NCBI GenBank assembly: GCA_963575745.1
Contig: CAUYUJ010017985.1
Location: 34,612 to 98,611 of the forward strand
Reading direction: 5' to 3'
DNA from: Prorocentrum cordatum
Taxonomy: Eukaryota > Sar > Dinophyceae > Prorocentrales > Prorocentraceae
Length of the DNA: 64,000 nt
The notes below the pieces were generated by a model. That model had not been told where the DNA came from. It did no database searches and saw nothing but the letters and a program-made list of their open reading frames with translations. A program made the position numbers and the translations under genes. Shown one piece after another: positions 10,746 through 20,694 of the stretch; the stretch's first letter is position 1, and each line of letters opens with the position of its first letter.

Positions 10746-11420
10746 ATGTGTTTCGAAGGAATGGCGGGCGCTGTTGCAGACACTGTCTTCCAGAGGGGTG
10801 GGCGCCTCCTCTCCATCATCAACGAGGAAGCACAGGACTTCACTGCGGGAGTTCTCTCGGCTCTTTCGGTCGTCACGACCGGGGAGATGTTCGATTGTGC
10901 TCTACTTGCTTCGGCCGTAGGTTGCGTCACTATCTGCCAAGGCGTATCCATTGCGCTGCAGCGTCAGCCCCAGCTGTTGGTCGTCATTGTTACGAACGGT
11001 GTGCCAGTGGTGGGTGTCTCGGTGAGCCTCTCTTTGGTTGTGGTTTGTTGCGGGGTCTTGATGGTGATGCCCATGTACTGCGAGCTCGCCGACGGCTGGC
11101 AGCCAAGAGCCCGCGTTGAGGAGCCACAGTCGGAGGCCGAGGACCCGCCAGCGTTGCCGTTGACGCCTCGCGCAAGGGGACTCGCCGAGCCGCCACCGCC
11201 AGCCGCTGGACGAGATGAGCCATCGCCGCCAGCTGACAGAACTGCCAATTCACCCCTGGCAGCCGCTGGGCCCGCCAGGGCAGTTGTTGGACCCGCCACC
11301 ATGCTGGGCTCGCAGGGAACCTCGCGCCGGCCCATGGAGCGACTCAGGAAGCCCAACGGAGTGGCGCCTCCTCCTGCGCCCAGGCCTGGGCCGCTTCCTC
11401 CAGGACCCGTGTGTCGATGA
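10746..11420 (+). CDS. Unidentified ORF, two hydrophobic segments then Pro-rich tail
   Basis: A 224-codon frame with ATGs at 10746 and 10761 and a TGA at 11418-11420. Residues about 1-55 are mixed and polar. About 55-75 and 85-110 are hydrophobic (runs such as CALLASAVGCVTICQG and SLSLVVVCCGVLMVM), compatible with two membrane helices. The C-terminal half is rich in Pro, Ala and Arg. I do not recognise the family. It is one of the few long frames here not made of simple repeat. Overlapping frames are also open (for example 10691-11119), so chance openness in GC-rich DNA cannot be excluded. No spliced-leader acceptor or conserved domain was found to support it. Confidence 0.3.
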   Translation: MCFEGMAGAVADTVFQRGGRLLSIINEEAQDFTAGVLSALSVVTTGEMFDCALLASAVGCVTICQGVSIALQRQPQLLVVIVTNGVPVVGVSVSLSLVVVCCGVLMVMPMYCELADGWQPRARVEEPQSEAEDPPALPLTPRARGLAEPPPPAAGRDEPSPPADRTANSPLAAAGPARAVVGPATMLGSQGTSRRPMERLRKPNGVAPPPAPRPGPLPPGPVCR

Positions 11421-11527
11421 CCCGCGAGGCCAGGGCTAGTCGAAGCAGAATGTCAATGGGTACTGTGGGGCACCAGTGTTTCTGTTGAACATAGCAGGCG
11501 GGTGGATGGGCGGGAAGAGATCGGGAT

Positions 11528-11732
11528 GATCGAAATGGGTACGGAAAACATGGGCGCGATGCCCAACAGCAGTTCCTGTCCATTTTGAACAGGACTCGCT
11601 CTCCGCGCCGCCGCGGACGTTGTTCTTCGAAGACAAAAAGCCGCCTGCCCAACAGCTGCCGCTGTCGGTTTTGGATAACATGTGTTGTTGGGCATTGTAC
11701 ATTTTTGTTCCGTACCCTTTTCGGGCGTCCAA
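11528..11732. mobile_element. Family F inverted-repeat element, copy 2
   Basis: Left arm CGAAATGGGTACGGAAAACA and right arm TTCCGTACCCTTTTCGGGCG are inverted. The interior carries CCCAACAGC on both sides and GCCGCCGCGGACGTTGTTC. Best-preserved copy with 13.74-13.95 kb. Confidence 0.8.
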
Positions 11733-11950
11733 AGGAGACGTGACGGTGGTGAAGGAGGCGTGTGGTTTGTTCTCTGGGAAGAGCAGTAAGGCAGGCGCCC
11801 CGTTTGGACCATTGGTTTGTTGGGTACAGTTTCACCGCAGCTAGCAGCTCGGCCGGAGCCTAGGCCAGAGCCTTGAACGTGCAGGTTCACTTTCTTCCTT
11901 TTCATACGATGATCTTGCGCAGGCAATTCACACGTGGAGCAATGCGACTT

Positions 11951-12141
11951 ACGGTAGGTTTGCGTCGTGTCGACCGGCGGCGACCCCAGCGCGGGCGTTC
12001 AAGGTTGAACGCCGGCGGCGGCCCAGAATCGGTCGATGTTGAACGATTGGACGTTGCGGAAATGGCCGATCGTTCAAGGTTGAACGATCCCTGCGGTGTC
12101 AAAAACCAACGCCGGGGTCGACACGACACGAACCTGCCGTA
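11951..12141. mobile_element. Family E inverted-repeat element, copy 1
   Basis: 191 bp. Arms are ACGGTAGGTTTGCGTCGTG with TCGACC, and GGTCGACACGACACG with AACCTGCCGT. The interior holds several palindromic CGTTCAAGGTTGAACG motifs. Other copies are at 13.25 and 50.37 kb, with a partial one at 53.76 kb. Confidence 0.85.
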
Positions 12142-12935
12142 TTTTCTTCGCGCCACACCTGTACGCCTGATCTTGCCTGTCTCGCCTGCTGGCTCCCCAG
12201 TCGCACTTCAAACGTTGGCACCGCGTCGTTGGAGCTTCGATGCGGGAAATCGTGTGCAGGGTACCAACGAGACTTTTCCGCTGAATCGATCGACCCAGTT
12301 GCGCAGATCTTTGAGCGCCTCGAGCCGGGCGGTGAGCGCCGAGCGCTCGCAGGGCAGGATAGTTTTGCCAGCGCGGCATCGAAAACGGTGCCGCGGCCCA
12401 GCGCTAGTAGATGGGGAATCCGGCGTTCTCCATCAGTACCGGTGGGGTGGGAGTTGCAGCGTGCGAGCCGTCCACTGCAGATGGGTGGTCCCCTCCTCCC
12501 TTCCCCTGATGTTTGAAGTGGGAAGTTGGCCTGAGTTCGGAGGCCAACTGTCCCGAGCTGTCGATGATGGAGGAGAAGGATCCCTGCTTCGACCCGATCC
12601 CTGCCCTTCGGAGGAGAAGGAGAAGGAGGAGGAAAGTCGTGCAGCGCGCAGCCTTGGGGCAGCCCTGCGTTTGGACAGTAGAACCGCGTGAGCGCAGGCA
12701 CGGGAGCGAGCCGGCCAGGCGGTCAGCTAGGGTCGCCAGCTCAGCAGTCTTGACGGTGGATCCATACTTTCCTGCATTCATTGCGTCCTCTCCTTCGTTT
12801 GCCTGCCCTACTCTGTCCCCTGCGCCGTTGTCTGGCCGCGTCTGCCCCAGGCAGCTTCGATCTGCCCTAGTCAGGCTTGCGGCGTGCCAGTGGGGTCTGC
12901 TTCCCCAAAGGTTGTGGTTGGTGGCTTGGCCCTCC
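12142..12935. other. No recognisable gene
   Basis: Mixed sequence with a short GGAGAAGGAG run near 12612. Competing frames on both strands, none with recognisable domains. Confidence 0.45.
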
Positions 12936-12939
12936 TGTC

Positions 12940-13120
12940 CCGTCTTCCAGTCTCCTCCCCGCTCCCATTCCCCCCACCTCTTCTGTTGTCCTCCCTCATC
13001 CCTTTTCTCCCCTCATCCCCTCCTCCCTTCTCCCTCCTCTGCCTCCCTTCTCCCCTCCTCTCTTTTCTCTTCGCCGTTCCCCTCGTCTTCCTCATCCTTC
13101 CTCTCCTCCTTTCATTATTT
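12940..13120. repeat. CCT/CTC tract
   Basis: Pyrimidine-rich stretch of CCTCC, CTTCTCC and CTCC units. Open frames are simple Ser/Pro/Leu runs. Confidence 0.8.
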
Positions 13121-13250
13121 CCTGCAGCGACCCGCTCACGCAGCGCCCCCGAAGGTCCCCTCCGCCCCCGAACGCGTCACGGCTGCGGAGGCAGCCCGAG
13201 CAGCTGAGCGTGCCGGAGAGCTTCAAACACGCGACCGTCTCCAGGGGGTG

Positions 13251-13443
13251 TACGGCTGGATCGTGTCGTGTCAACCGGCGGCGACCCCGCCAGCGGCGTT
13301 CAATTTTGAACGCCGTGGGCGACCCAGCATCGTTCGATATGGAACGATTTGGACGTTTCGGGGACGCCCGATCGTTCAAGGTTGAACGATCCCCTCGGTG
13401 TCAGGAACCAACGCCTGGGTCGACACGAAACGAACCCACGGTA
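13251..13443. mobile_element. Family E inverted-repeat element, copy 2
   Basis: Same arms and internal TTCAAGGTTGAACGATCCC as copy 1, with a diverged left arm (TACGGCTGGATCGTGTCGTG). 193 bp. Confidence 0.85.
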
Positions 13444-13738
13444 TCTTCGGTCTCTGATCCGCGACCTATTCCTTGACAGGCTGAACCTGACGCAGGGGAA
13501 GCGCGGGCATGCCTGGTTCCCGCTAGCCATGATATCATCATGCCGCCCCCCTTCCCTTGCCGGGCCTCACTCGAAGCTGTCCTGTCGCAGTCCGCTCTCG
13601 CCCCAGCGTTTCCTGGTCTGTCCCGACATCTCTGACGGGTGGGTGGAACACGCACAGGATGCACATCGTAGGCGTTCGGGGCTGCATTTTTCAGTACGAC
13701 AGGGCCCCTGACTCGATCGACCCACTGCTTCTCCCTCC

Positions 13739-13952
13739 GCACGCCCGAAATGGGTACGGAAAGAATGGGTACGATGCCCAACAGCATATCCTGTTCATTT
13801 TGACCAGGATTCGCTGTCCACGCCGCCGCGGCCTGTGTCCATTTGAGACAAAGGGCCGCCTGCCCAACAGTGGCCGCTGTTGGTTTGGGACAACATTTGC
13901 TGTTGGACATTGTACCCATTTCTTCAGTACCCATTTCGGGCGTCCAAAGCAG
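13739..13952. mobile_element. Family F inverted-repeat element, copy 3
   Basis: Left arm CGCCCGAAATGGGTACGGAA and right arm AGTACCCATTTCGGGCGTCC form long inverted repeats. The interior has GCCCAACAGCATATCCTG and GCCGCCGCGGCC. Confidence 0.85.
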
Positions 13953-14104
13953 TGGGTGGTTCTCCCATTGAGGCTTTGGAGGCATGGCGTGGAGGCAAAA
14001 AATGACTCGATCGACCGACCGCTGCCTCTCCTGCCCTCGCCTCCCGCACCTCTCCGGCCCTCGCCTCGTGCCTTCCCCCGGTCACTGTGCGTATCGACTT
14101 TGGG

Positions 14105-14165
14105 GGAAGGGGCCGAGTACGCGGGGGAGACATCCGGGGAGAGAGAGAGAGAGAGAGGGCCCGTA
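14105..14165. repeat. GA microsatellite
   Basis: Short run of GAGA dinucleotides at 14140-14157 in a purine-rich stretch. Confidence 0.8.
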
Positions 14166-14223
14166 GGGCAGACGAGTCTGCCCCAGCATGACGCCGGGCC
14201 GCGTGCCTCGCTCACTTGTGCTC

Positions 14224-14472
14224 TCAGATGTCTTGCCAGCGTTTGCACTGCCTTCCACTGTGCCGCTTGGCATAGACGTGGTGCCAGGGGTGCCACGCCA
14301 GGAGCCTCGCGCCCCAACGCCCATCTGAGGCCGACTCCATCTTGTCGCGGAGACGCCTCTTGGTATCTCGAAAGTCAACAACCCAATCACGCACGTGATA
14401 CTCATGAGAAAGATCTAAAGCTGCGGGGAGCGTGGTGTATGTGTGCTTCCTCTCACTTTCAAGATCGACCAT
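14224..14472 (-). pseudogene. LINE reverse-transcriptase C-terminal fragment
   Basis: The minus frame ends in DGRWGARLLAWHPWHHV, then AKRHSGRQCKRWQDI and a stop. This has the layout of the extreme C-terminus of dinoflagellate and other LINE ORF2 proteins: basic stretch, W-x(3)-LL-x-W-x-P, then R-x(2)-GR-x(2)-RW-x-D-[IL]. The residues before it (WVVDFRDTKRRLRDKM) sit where a basic linker is expected. No YxDD catalytic motif or finger domain is seen on the minus strand just 3' of 14472, so it is a 5'-truncated dead copy, the usual outcome of target-primed reverse transcription. The family match is from remembered motif spacing, not a search. Confidence 0.5.
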
Positions 14473-15165
14473 GCTTTAAGGCTTCGGCCCCTCCTCCCTG
14501 TGCGCCATTCGTGCTTTTCTTTTCAACGCCTGCAGGCATTAATTTCTGTGGAAGAGCCTGCACGTCTCTTTGGATGCTTGGCTTCGCGACCTCGGCAGCC
14601 CCTCTGGCTCGCCCGCATCCATCTTTGGACCTGATTCGGGCGGCTGCTCTGTGCACTTTGGTGCTTGAGTTGGCACTCGCTTTGTGCGCAGCTACGTGCG
14701 ATCCTACCTCTCCTCGCTCATCCTCGCCTTCCTGCTCCTTATTCGCATGTTCTACCTCCCTCCTCCTCCATCTCGCCGTTGTTGTCGTCACCTTGCTGCT
14801 ATCTCGTGTGGTAAGAGTTACCCTAACCAGGGTGGCTAGGAGGGTTGGCTAGATTCTTGGGGCCTGGCCAGTGGGATTGTCCAGGTGCGTCGTTCCAGGG
14901 GAATTCTGCGCCACCGCCAAATTTTATGTGACGCAATCGTGTATAATCTCTGTCTCGATGCTCCTCGTCCTCGTCGTTGTCATACTCATTCGCTGACTCC
15001 TCCTGGAGCTTGTTCTTTCGTCATTCTCTGGCTGGGCATGCCGAGAGGATGTCTTATTAGCGCCTCCTTAACTACAGGTGCACTCAGTTGGTGTCCCACC
15101 CGCGCCAGTTGTGTGGCCCTCCCGCGAGCCTCTCGAGCGTGATGGTTCGACACATCCACCGCCGC
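14473..15165. other. No recognisable gene
   Basis: Mixed sequence, moderately pyrimidine-rich near 14700-14830. No domain or repeat family recognised. Confidence 0.45.
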
Positions 15166-15167
15166 TG

Positions 15168-15480
15168 CCACTCGACTCATTCTGAGTGTGCCGGCTCGTT
15201 CTGGGCGCACATCGCGCTGCCAGCGCTGCCAGCGGGAAGCTCACACCGAGGGTGCCTCCTCGCTCTCGACGCACATCGTGGTGCCAGCGTTGCCAGCATA
15301 AAGCTCACTCCGAGGGTGCCTCCTCGCTCTCGACGCACATCGCGGTGCCAGCGTTGCCAGCCGAAAGCTCACTCCGAGGGTGCCTCCTCGCTCTCGATGC
15401 ACATCGTGGTGCCAGCGTTGCCAGCAGGGAGCTCACGGCGAGGGTGCCGACTCGCTCTCGGTGCACATCGCGTTGTCCTT
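15168..15480 (+). repeat. 63-bp tandem repeat, about 5 units
   Basis: Unit starts AAGCTCACTCCGAGGGTGCC, with CTCGCTCTCGACGCACATCG and GGTGCCAGCGTTGCCAGC. Starts at 15238, 15301, 15364 and 15428 give 63-bp spacing. A diverged relative array is at 25.73-26.01 kb. A multiple of three again keeps frames open artificially. Confidence 0.88.
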
Positions 15481-15750
15481 GTGAGTTTCGCTTTGCGAGC
15501 GTTGTTGACAGTTGCCTTTCTTGAAGCTCATTCCGTGGGGCGCGCGTTCGACAGCAGGTTGAGTGCAAATCGAGTTGGCGGGATGTCTGGTCCGATCGTG
15601 CCGGCTCGCTTCTGGCGCACTTTGCGCAGCCAGCGTTCTTGGCAGAGTTCTTGTGGCGAGCGGGCTGGAAGTGCCGCTGAACATGCACCGAGTTTCTTCT
15701 TCTTGTCGTGCTCCTCCTGCCGCGGTGTTCGTTACTTCTTCTGTCCATTG

Positions 15751-16068
15751 TCCCGTGCATGCCCAAACAGCAATTGCGCCGAAAGGTTACAACTTCGCCA
15801 ACAGAAAGATCCGGAGTGCTTTCAGGAGGGGAAAAAGCACACAGGCACAATTAATCGTCCACTCCCAGGAAAATATGGAAAAATATGGGAAGTGGAGAGG
15901 AAGACAAACACCCAGAAAATATAGGAGAATATGGGGAATATTTTTATTTGTGTGTATTTATTTGTGTGTCCTGGTGCCCCTTCAGTCGTCCCGCACATGC
16001 CCAAACAGCAATTGCGCCGAAAGGGTACAACTTCGCCAGCAGAAAGATCTGGGGTGCTTGGCCAGGGG
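15751..16068 (+). repeat. 75-bp direct repeat around an AT-rich core
   Basis: 15751-15825 and 15992-16068 share ATGCCCAAACAGCAATTGCG, CCGAAAGG, TACAACTTCGCCA and AGAAAGATC. Between them is an AT-rich 165-bp core rich in GAAAATATGG and TATTTATTTGTGTG. The arrangement resembles a duplicated flank or short LTR-like pair, but no ORF or primer-binding site is visible. Confidence 0.75.
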
Positions 16069-16430
16069 GATGGTTTTGAGGCTGGTTAGGGGTTGGCTAT
16101 GGGTTGGCCGGGCTCACGCACACCCACTTTTGGACCCGAGCATCCGAGCAGACAGACCTTTAGAAGGCTGCAATGCGCTCAAGGATAACGGGGCAATGAA
16201 GGGAGATTTTTTTTTGTTATTCCCCACATGTTTCGTGGGGTTATGGTTTTCTTCCCTGCCGCGCCGCACCCGCGTCTCACACCTCCCCCCTCCCCTTCTC
16301 CTTCTCGCTTGCACACGGACATACAAGACGTATGCGCCACATACTAGCATCCACATGATATGCACGTCCACATACAGCCGTACACGCATCATACATTACC
16401 CTCATTGAGACACACGTCGGCACTATCTCG
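16069..16430. other. No recognisable gene
   Basis: Includes the run GAGATTTTTTTTTGTTATTCC near 16202 and a CACATAC-rich stretch at 16315-16400. Nothing coding recognised. Confidence 0.45.
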
Positions 16431-16431
16431 A

Positions 16432-18066
16432 CACCAGAGAGGGTGCGCAGGGGGTGGTCCCTGAGCGCGGCCGCTATGCACGACGGTCGTCCAGGCATAG
16501 CAGGCGTGGCACTTTCTCGACACCACAGGGGGTGCGCAGATGGGTGGTCCCTGAGCTCGGCCGCTATGCACGACGGTCGTCCAGGCACAGCAGGCTTGGC
16601 ACTTTCTCGACACCATAGGGGGTGCGCAGGGGGTGGTCCCTGAGCTCGGCCGCTATGCACGACGGTCGTCCAGGCACAGCAGGCGTGGCACTTTCTCGAC
16701 ACCACAGGGGGTGCGCAGGGGGTGGTCCCTGAGCTCGGCCGCTATGCACGACGGTCGTCCAGGCACAGCAGGCGTGGCACTTTCTCGACACCATAGGGGG
16801 TGCGCAGGGGGTGGTCCCTGAGCTCGGCTGCTATGCACGACGGTCGTCCAGGCATAGCAGGCGGGCACTTTCTCGACACCAAGGGGGTGCGCAGGGGGTG
16901 GTCCCTGAGCTCGGCCGCTATGCACGACGGTCGTCCAGGCACAGCAGGCGTGGCACTTTCTCGACACCACAGGGGGTGCGCAGGGGGTGGTCCCTGAGCG
17001 CGGCCGCTATGCACGACGGTCGTCCAGGCACAGCAGGCGTGGCACTTTCTCGACACCAGAGGGGGTGCGCAGGGGGTGGTCCCTGAGCTCGGCCGCTATG
17101 CACGACGGTCGTCCAGGCATAGCAGGCGTGGCACTTTCTCTGGGACAGGGGGTGCGCAGGGGGTGGTCCCTGAGCATATGCACGACGGTCGTCCAGGCAC
17201 AGCAGGCGTGGCACTTTCTCGACACCAGAGGGGGTGCGCAGGGGGTGGTCCCTGAGCTCGGCCGCTATGCACGACGGTCGTCCAGGCATAGCAGGCGTGG
17301 CACTTTCTCGACACCAGAGGGGGTGCGCAGGGGGTGGTCCCTGAGCTCGCCGCTATGCACGACGGTCGTCCAGGCACAGCAGGCGTGGCACTTTCTCGAC
17401 ACCACAGGGGGTGCGCAGGGGGTGGTCCCTGAGCTCGGCCGCTATGCGCGACGGTCGTCCAGGCATAGCAGGCGTGGCACTTTCTCGACACCAGAGGGGG
17501 TGCGCAGGGGTGGTCGCGGCCGCTATGCACGACGGTCGTCCAGGCATAGCAGGCGTGGCACTTTCTCGACACCAGAGGGGGTGCGCAGGGGGTGGTCCCT
17601 GAGCGCGGCCGCTATGCACGACGGTCGTCCAGGTACAGCAGGCGTGGCACTTTCTCGACACCAGAAGGGGTGCGCAGGGGGTGGTCCCTGAGCTCGGCCG
17701 CTACGCACGACGGTCGTCCAGGCATAGCAGGCGTGGCACTTTCTCGACACCAAAGGGGGTGCGCAGGGGGTGGTCTCTCACCGCGGCCGCTATGCACGAC
17801 GGTCGTCCAGGCACAGCAGGCGTGGCACTTTCTCGACACCATAGGGAGTGCGCAGGGGGTGGTCCCTGAGAACGGCCGCTATGCACGACGGTCGTCCAGG
17901 TACAGCAGGCGTGGCACTTTCTCGACACCAGAAGGGATGCGCAGGGGGTGGTTCGGCCGCTATGCACGACGGTCGTGAACGCATAGCAGGCGTGGCACTT
18001 TCTCGACACCAGAGGGGGTGCGCAGGGGGTGGTCCCTGAGCTCGGCCGCTATGCACGACGGTCGTC
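16432..18066 (+). repeat. 89-bp tandem array, about 18 units
   Basis: Highly homogeneous units: GTGCGCAGGGGGTGGTCCC, TGAGCTCGGCCGCTATGCAC, GACGGTCGTCCAGGCATAGC and AGGCGTGGCACTTTCTCGAC. Two alternating point variants recur (GCATAGC or GCACAGC; AGCTCGGCC or AGCGCGGCC), and a few units lack 5-20 bp (17140-17190, 17510, 17950). There are no variable spacers, so it is a satellite, not CRISPR. Confidence 0.95.
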
Positions 18067-18200
18067 GTGCACTGCCGTGCCGTGCCGTGCCGTACAGTGC
18101 CTTTCGATGGTGCCGGGCCGTGCCGTGCACTGTCTTGCACTCCCGAGCAGTGCCGTGCCGTTGCAATGCCGTGCCCTGCATTGCCCTGCCGTGCATTTCC
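18067..18200. repeat. Degenerate TGCCG pentamer tract
   Basis: GTGCCGTGCCGTGCCGT with interspersed TTTCGATGG. Abuts the end of the 89-bp array. Confidence 0.8.
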
Positions 18201-18439
18201 TTTCGATGGGGCATGAGGGCCTTTGGGAAGCGCCTCTGGGAAGCACCCCCCCATGGCCCCCTCATATGCCTGGCGCTACGGCGCCCACTTGCAACGCCCT
18301 GGCCGGCGGCAGCTGCAGGTCCGAGTTCCGAGTTCTCCATAGTTCTTCACAGCGGTCCGGAAGACTTTCAATATTTGATCTTCTCCGTTCTCTCCCACCC
18401 ATCCTCCCCCTGTCTCCTTTCCATCCCTTCCCCTGCCAA

Positions 18440-18970
18440 GGAATGCGGAGGAGTTGAGAAGGAGGAGGAGTTGAGAGGAGTGCGGAGGAGTTGCGAGGAG
18501 GAGGAGTTGAAAGGAGTGCTGAGGAGTTCAGAGGAGCGCGAAGGAGTTGAGAGGAGTGCGGGGGTGTTGAGACGAGTGTGGGGGAGTTGGGAGGAGGAGT
18601 TGAGAGGAGTGCGGAGGAGTGCAGAAGGAGGAGTACAGAAGGAGGTGAGAGGATGAGTTGAGAGGAGTGCGGAGGAGTTCAGGGAAGTGCGGAGCAATTG
18701 AGAGGAGTGCGGAGGAGTTGAGGATTGGGTGGGACGAGGATGAGGAGGAGGAGGACGACGACGACGACGACCACGAGTGCGGCGACGAGTACGACGAGCA
18801 CTACGAGTACAACGAGTACGACGACGACGAGTGCGACGACGAGTGCGACGAGCACGACGACGAATGCGAAGACGAGTACGACGACGAGTACGATGACGAG
18901 TAAGACGATAGAACGGCAACGAGTACGACGACGAGTACGACGAGTACGACGACGAGTACGACAAGTACGA
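18440..18970. repeat. GGAGTT minisatellite grading into GAC tract
   Basis: 18440-18735 consists of GAGAGGAGTGCGGAGGAGTT-like units. 18740-18970 is GACGACGAGTACGACGAG triplets that would read as Asp/Glu runs. Simple sequence, no gene called. Confidence 0.88.
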
Positions 18971-19312
18971 CGACGATTCGCGACGAGGGTTTAGAACGCA
19001 GGATTGCGCATATATATGAGAATGACAAGCAAACACCTAATATAAAAAATCAGTATGTGGGGTTCCTAGGTAGCGTAATTCCTTCCGTCGTCTCCCGCCA
19101 GTGGCGGGTCAGAGCTCGGGCCTTCGCCTCTGCGCACTCTATCTGGTTCCTCCTCCAGCTCATCGTCGCTTCCCCTCCTTCCCAGATCCCCACCCCACCC
19201 CACATCTCCCACGACAGAACATGCTAGCTGCGAGTGGCATGATGGATTCAGCTGCGAGTGGCATGCCTCATTCTGCTGACGAGGGGGAAGGCGGAAGGGG
19301 ACCGTGGGAAAC
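18971..19312. other. No recognisable gene
   Basis: Short AT-rich part (19020-19060), then mixed sequence with a duplicated GCTGCGAGTGGCATGA motif at 19228 and 19250. Confidence 0.4.
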
Positions 19313-19655
19313 TACACGGGTTAGAAGGGAGGAGGCTGGGCCAGGTGAACACGCCATGGGCCCATGCAAGCTTATGGAAATAGATATGGGTACTGTCCGG
19401 GCCCTGAAGATGGAATCTTTTTGGTTGGGGAGGGGCTCCGCGTTCCTTAAGTATTTCACAGCTTGCCTCAGGTTTTCCTAATGTTCTCGACAGGAAATCG
19501 AAGTTTAACTCATGGAAAAAAGGGGCCTCGTTCCTTATTTAAGGTTCCTTAGGTCGACGCCCCGACTGTACACGGGTTAGAAAGGGAGGAGGTTGGGCCA
19601 GGTAAACACGCCATGGGCCCACTCAAGCTTCTGGAAATAGGTATGGGTACTGGCA
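19313..19655 (+). mobile_element. Family J element between 83-bp direct repeats
   Basis: 19313-19393 and 19570-19655 are near-identical (GGGTTAGAAGGGAGGAGG, GGGCCAGGTGAACACGCC, GGAAATAGATATGGGTACTG). Between them is a family J body bounded by TGTCCGGGCCCTGAAG and CGCCCCGACTGTAC, which are roughly inverted, with GGGGCCTCGTTCCTTATTT inside. J relatives are at 44.7 (inverted), 53.2 and 63.9 kb. Confidence 0.75.
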
Positions 19656-20690
19656 CCTGCTCGCGCAGAGTGGATCAATGCGCTTGGACCGTGCCTCGGC
19701 CCACAACCACAAGGGTTTGGCGGGCTCCTCGGGCTCCAGCCCAGCTGTTCTGAGAGCGAGGAGGCGCCCTGGCATCCAGCGGAGAGCTACAGCTAGTCCG
19801 CACTCTTTGCTAGGACTGGGGGTTGAGAGGGCGAGGGATCCTCCGACTCCTCCGCCGCTATCCTTCCGACCTCCCCTCCGCCGCCTCCCCCAGAAGCAGC
19901 AGGGGAGATGAATGGGGAAGAGAGTGTGGCTGGGAAGATGCAGTAAGCACACTACCTCACTGCGAGAATCTCAAGCGCCTGGCCTCATATCGTCGGCGAT
20001 TGGCTTCTTTTAAGGACTCAGCGTGCTCGTTGTCCAAGCTGTTCTCGCTTTTGAGCATCAGCCGCCTTTCCTCCAAACGGAGGCCGTGCTCAACTTCCAC
20101 TCCTCCCCCATCCTCCACCTTGTCCCTCCACCGTCCTTGGGGGGAGGGCGAGGCGGGGGGGAGGAGGGGAGGAGGAGGCACAGGAGGTCTCACCACCCCC
20201 CAAATCACCGCAACCCAACCCGAAGGCTTCAATTCGCCCTCCATTTCCAGTGGGCGGGGCCGGGGAACATTGCAGACAACAAAAACATATGGAACCCGTA
20301 CCCCCCTCCACCCGAAATTTGGGTCTTTGGGTTGGGTTGGGGTGGTCTGGTAGGTAGCCAGGAGGGAAGTAGAGAGAAGGATGATGAGTGGATGAGAGGA
20401 GGACAAGGAGGAGGAGCGGGGTAGGATCGGCGTCACCCCAACATAATTACCCTGTGACATACCCAGCCCATTTGTATCATGGGAAACGAGGAGTTGGCCG
20501 AAACTTGCATGTACAATCATATTGCAGGATCCGTTGTTTGATATGTAAGCTACTTGGGGCACGCGCCTATGGCATGATGCGCAGGAGCACCATACAAGAA
20601 CGAGGGGCGACAACTACAGGCTCGAAGAGGACATGGGGAGTCGGGAACGAAGAGCAGGAGAAACACGTGCGGGAAGCCCACTGCGCTGGG
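19656..20690. other. No recognisable gene
   Basis: Mixed sequence with a GGAGG/GGGGG-rich part at 20140-20190. An open minus frame at 19957-20613 has no recognisable domain and overlaps competing frames. Confidence 0.4.
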
Positions 20691-20694
20691 CCCC

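Noticed and set aside
16432-18066. CRISPR-like array
   Set aside because: Repeats are contiguous 89-bp units without variable spacers, in clearly eukaryotic DNA.
18740-18903. Asp/Glu-rich acidic protein
   Set aside because: GAC/GAG trinucleotide repeat without unique sequence.
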